Of a stretch of 6,860 nucleotides of DNA, positions 4,565 through 6,860 are shown one piece after another. The DNA is from UBA12465 sp964408785 (GTDB lineage: Bacteria > Patescibacteriota > Patescibacteriia > Patescibacteriales > UBA12465): the NCBI GenBank assembly GCA_964408785.1, contig CAYPAS010000051.1, positions 1 to 6,860 on the forward strand. Direction: 5' to 3'. Position numbers and translations under genes: made by a program. The notes under the pieces were generated by a model that made no database searches, was not told where the DNA came from, and saw nothing but the letters and a program-made list of their open reading frames with translations. Position 1 is the stretch's first letter; each line of letters opens with the position of its first letter.

Positions 4565-6860
4565 TCAGGCTTTTTTGATAAGTAGTTTTTGTTGATCGTT
4601 GATATCGATGCGCAGGCGGTCGCCTTCTTTTATTTTTCCTTCGATTATTTCTAAGGCTAACTCATCAAGAATCATCGTTTGGATAACTCTTTTGAGCGGT
4701 CGAGCACCATAAGTCGTGTCGTATCCTTTTTCGGCCAATATCTTTTTGATCTTCTGGCCGACTTTGACGGATATATTCTTGTTTCCTAAACGTTTTTCCA
4801 CTTTTTTAAGTTCTATTTCCACGATTTTCTCTAAATCTTTCGGTGCCAAGCTTTCGAATAAAACTATTTCATCTATGCGGTTAAGGAATTCTAACTTGAA
4901 GTGGTTTTTAAGTATCTTATCTATCTTTTCTTTCATTTCTTCTCGTCGCAATTTTTTCTGCTTATCTTTATCGCCATCATCAGCGAAGCCGATCGAATAT
5001 TGTTTTATTACTTCGTTGCCGAGGTTGGAAGTGAGAATGATTATCGTGTTCTTGAAATTAACCACCCGTCCCTTAGAATCGGTCAAACGGCCATCATCCA
5101 ATATTTGTAATAAAACATTAAACATATCGGGATGAGCCTTTTCTACTTCGTCGAAAAGAACGACGCTATAGGGGTGACGGCGAACCTTGTCAGTTAACTG
5201 CCCACCATCATCATGGCCGACATAGCCAGGAGGCGAGCCGATTAACTTGGCTACAGAATGTTTTTCCATAAATTCGCTCATGTCTAAGCGGATTAAGGAT
5301 TTTTCATCATCAAAAATGAAGCGGGCTAAAGCTTTGGCTAATTCTGTCTTGCCGACACCGGTCGGTCCGACAAAGAGGAAGGAACCGATAGGTCGTTTTT
5401 CTTCGTTAATGCCAGCGCGGCTGCGGCGCAAGGCATTAGCCACGGCTTTTATCGCTTCTTCCTGACCGATAACTTCTTGGCTTAAGGAGCTTTCCGCGCC
5501 GCTTAGTCTTTTTATTTCATCTTCTAACATACGGTTGACCGGTATGCCTGTCCAGCGGGCGACTACTTTAGCTATATCTTCTTCATCGACTTCTTCCTTA
5601 AGTATACGCTGGCCTTTTTTCTGAATCTTGCCTAAGTCTTCTTGCGATTTATTTATCTTCTTTTCTAGTTCTGGGATTAGGCCGTATTTTATCTTAGCGA
5701 CTTCCGTAAGGTCGGCGCCGCGGCGCTGAGCTATTTCGGCCTGTATCTTTAAATCCTCGATTTCTTTTTTAGAAGCGCGTATTTGGGAGATTATATTTTT
5801 TTCATTATTCCAATGAAGCTCTAATTGATCAGCTTTTTCTTTTAGTCCAGCTAACTCTGAATTAAGGCTGCGCAGGCGCGAGGATTTTTTATCAGCCGTC
5901 ATTAATCCGGCTTTGTTTAATTCTAATTGTTTGATGCGGCGTTTTAGCTGGTCCAAGTCATCAGGCATGGAATCTATTTCCATGCGCAGGGAAGAGGTGG
6001 CTTCGTCGATAAGGTCAACGGCTTTATCCGGCAGGAAACGGTCGCTGATATAACGGTTGGATAATTTAGCCGCCGCCACCAAGGCGTTATCGGTTATTCT
6101 GACGCCGTGATGTACTTCGTATTTTTCTTTAAGGCCGCGCAACATGCTGATAGTATCTTCGACGCTTGGTTCGTTAACATATATCGGCTGGAAGCGTCTT
6201 TCTAGGGCCGCGTCTTTTTCAATGTATTTTTGATACTCTTTGGTTGTCGTTGCGCCAATGGTGCGCAGTTCGCCTCTAGCTAGGGCGGGTTTGAGCATGT
6301 TAGAAGCATCCATCGAGCCTTCTGAGGCGCCGGCGCCAATAAGGGTATGAAGTTCGTCAATGAAAAGGATTATCCGGCCATTTTGGGATTTCACTTCTTT
6401 TAAGACTGCTTTTAAGCGATCTTCAAATTCGCCGCGGAATTTAGCGCCAGCGACTAGAGAGCCGAGATCCAGACCGATAATTTCTTTATTTTTTAAATTC
6501 TCTGGTACATCGCCGGCGACTATTCTTTGAGCTAAACCTTCGATGATGGCTGTTTTTCCCGTGCCAGCTTCGCCGATTAAAACGGGATTATTTTTTGTCC
6601 GTCTTAAGAGCACTTGCATGATGCGCCTGATTTCTTGGTCACGGCCAACGACTGGATCAAGTTTTTCTTGCCTGGCTAATTCAGTCAGATTGGTTGTATA
6701 TTTTTCCAAAACTTTGTGTTTATTTTCTGGAAAAGGATCGCTTATTCTTTCGTTGCCGCGCAATTCTTTTAGGATATCTTTTATCGTCTGATATTCGGCA
6801 TGGAAGCTTAAGAGTATGGTTTGTGCTGGTGACGGTATCCCCATTAAAGCTAGAAGTATG
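4565..6860 (-). CDS. clpB: ATP-dependent chaperone ClpB, N terminus missing at the window edge
   Basis: Hexameric AAA+ disaggregase that works with DnaK to rescue aggregated proteins in the cytoplasm. The frame is open to the right edge: codons upstream of ATG 6844 read ILLAL and continue the Clp N-domain, so that ATG is internal. About 764 codons are seen; the family usually has about 860. Numbering from ATG 6844: end of N-domain (1-50); first AAA+ module with Walker A GEAGTGKT (91-98), pore loop AKFRGEF (134-140), Walker B ILFIDE (159-164) and Arg-finger region ERRF (215-218); a full-length coiled-coil middle domain (about 285-425), which separates ClpB from ClpA and short ClpC forms; second module with Walker A GPTGVGKT (493-500), pore loop PPGYVG (538-543), Walker B VVLFDE (561-566), sensor-1 N607, Arg finger in LNRIDE (654-659) and sensor-2 GARPLKR (713-719). 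All ATPase residues are intact. The first pore loop has Phe (KFRG) where Tyr is usual. No ClpP-docking IGF loop is seen. A hairpin terminator follows; the promoter is outside the window. Confidence 0.97.
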   Translation of the reverse strand, partial: ILLALMGIPSPAQTILLSFHAEYQTIKDILKELRGNERISDPFPENKHKVLEKYTTNLTELARQEKLDPVVGRDQEIRRIMQVLLRRTKNNPVLIGEAGTGKTAIIEGLAQRIVAGDVPENLKNKEIIGLDLGSLVAGAKFRGEFEDRLKAVLKEVKSQNGRIILFIDELHTLIGAGASEGSMDASNMLKPALARGELRTIGATTTKEYQKYIEKDAALERRFQPIYVNEPSVEDTISMLRGLKEKYEVHHGVRITDNALVAAAKLSNRYISDRFLPDKAVDLIDEATSSLRMEIDSMPDDLDQLKRRIKQLELNKAGLMTADKKSSRLRSLNSELAGLKEKADQLELHWNNEKNIISQIRASKKEIEDLKIQAEIAQRRGADLTEVAKIKYGLIPELEKKINKSQEDLGKIQKKGQRILKEEVDEEDIAKVVARWTGIPVNRMLEDEIKRLSGAESSLSQEVIGQEEAIKAVANALRRSRAGINEEKRPIGSFLFVGPTGVGKTELAKALARFIFDDEKSLIRLDMSEFMEKHSVAKLIGSPPGYVGHDDGGQLTDKVRRHPYSVVLFDEVEKAHPDMFNVLLQILDDGRLTDSKGRVVNFKNTIIILTSNLGNEVIKQYSIGFADDGDKDKQKKLRREEMKEKIDKILKNHFKLEFLNRIDEIVLFESLAPKDLEKIVEIELKKVEKRLGNKNISVKVGQKIKKILAEKGYDTTYGARPLKRVIQTMILDELALEIIEGKIKEGDRLRIDINDQQKLLIKKA

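Noticed and set aside
689..4565. UGA recoding as in Gracilibacteria/Absconditabacteria
   Set aside because: dedA, the 104-codon gene and clpB all end at UGA at sensible protein ends, and no in-frame UGA interrupts a conserved domain.
4716..5135. Plus-strand open frame of 139 codons inside clpB
   Set aside because: Exact antisense of the conserved second AAA+ module; composition (Ser/Phe/Ile-rich) is typical of a shadow of a Lys/Glu-rich gene.
4565..6844. ATG at 6844 as the true start of clpB
   Set aside because: The frame stays open upstream, encodes residues fitting the Clp N-domain, and leaves the protein about 100 residues short of family length.
1..6860. CRISPR array, tRNA, rRNA or mobile element
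   Set aside because: No regularly spaced direct repeats, no tRNA-like cloverleaf in the few gaps, and no transposase or integrase coding sequence; nearly all bases are assigned to housekeeping or surface genes.

Overview
The window looks like a piece of chromosome from a small-genome bacterium, most likely a Candidate Phyla Radiation (Patescibacteria) lineage. This placement is an inference from three things: very tight gene packing with overlaps, a secreted protein whose N-terminal module and C-terminal repeats are of a kind I associate with CPR genomes, and housekeeping genes of ordinary bacterial type. UGA is the stop codon of three genes here (dedA, the 104-residue gene and clpB), so the UGA-to-glycine code of Gracilibacteria/Absconditabacteria does not apply.

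Layout from left to right: (1) fmt, minus strand, running off the left edge; (2) a 40-bp divergent gap; (3) dedA, plus strand, a membrane protein of the DedA/SNARE-associated family; (4) a minus-strand cluster read from right to left as LigB/MEMO-like protein, 104-residue unknown protein and def, with a 5-nt gap and then a 50-nt overlap; def also overlaps the 3' end of dedA by 53 nt, tail to tail; (5) a 113-bp gap with a weak promoter candidate for that cluster and a clear terminator for the next gene; (6) a monocistronic secreted protein with a signal peptide, a lysozyme-like conserved module and four degenerate repeats; (7) a compact junction in which a terminator and a good promoter share bases; (8) clpB, minus strand, running off the right edge.

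Functionally, Fmt puts the formyl group on initiator Met-tRNA and Def removes it from the new protein. The two genes are often neighbours, but here an opposite-strand dedA lies between them. DedA proteins are implicated in undecaprenyl-phosphate recycling at the membrane, the secreted protein may act on or bind the cell envelope, and ClpB is the general disaggregase. I see no RNA gene, CRISPR array, insertion sequence or phage gene. The most interesting points are the def/dedA/fmt arrangement, the near-leaderless promoter fused to the clpB terminator, the uncharacterised secreted protein, and the lack of recognisable Shine-Dalgarno sequences at any visible start. I do not see convincing evidence of a wholly new system.
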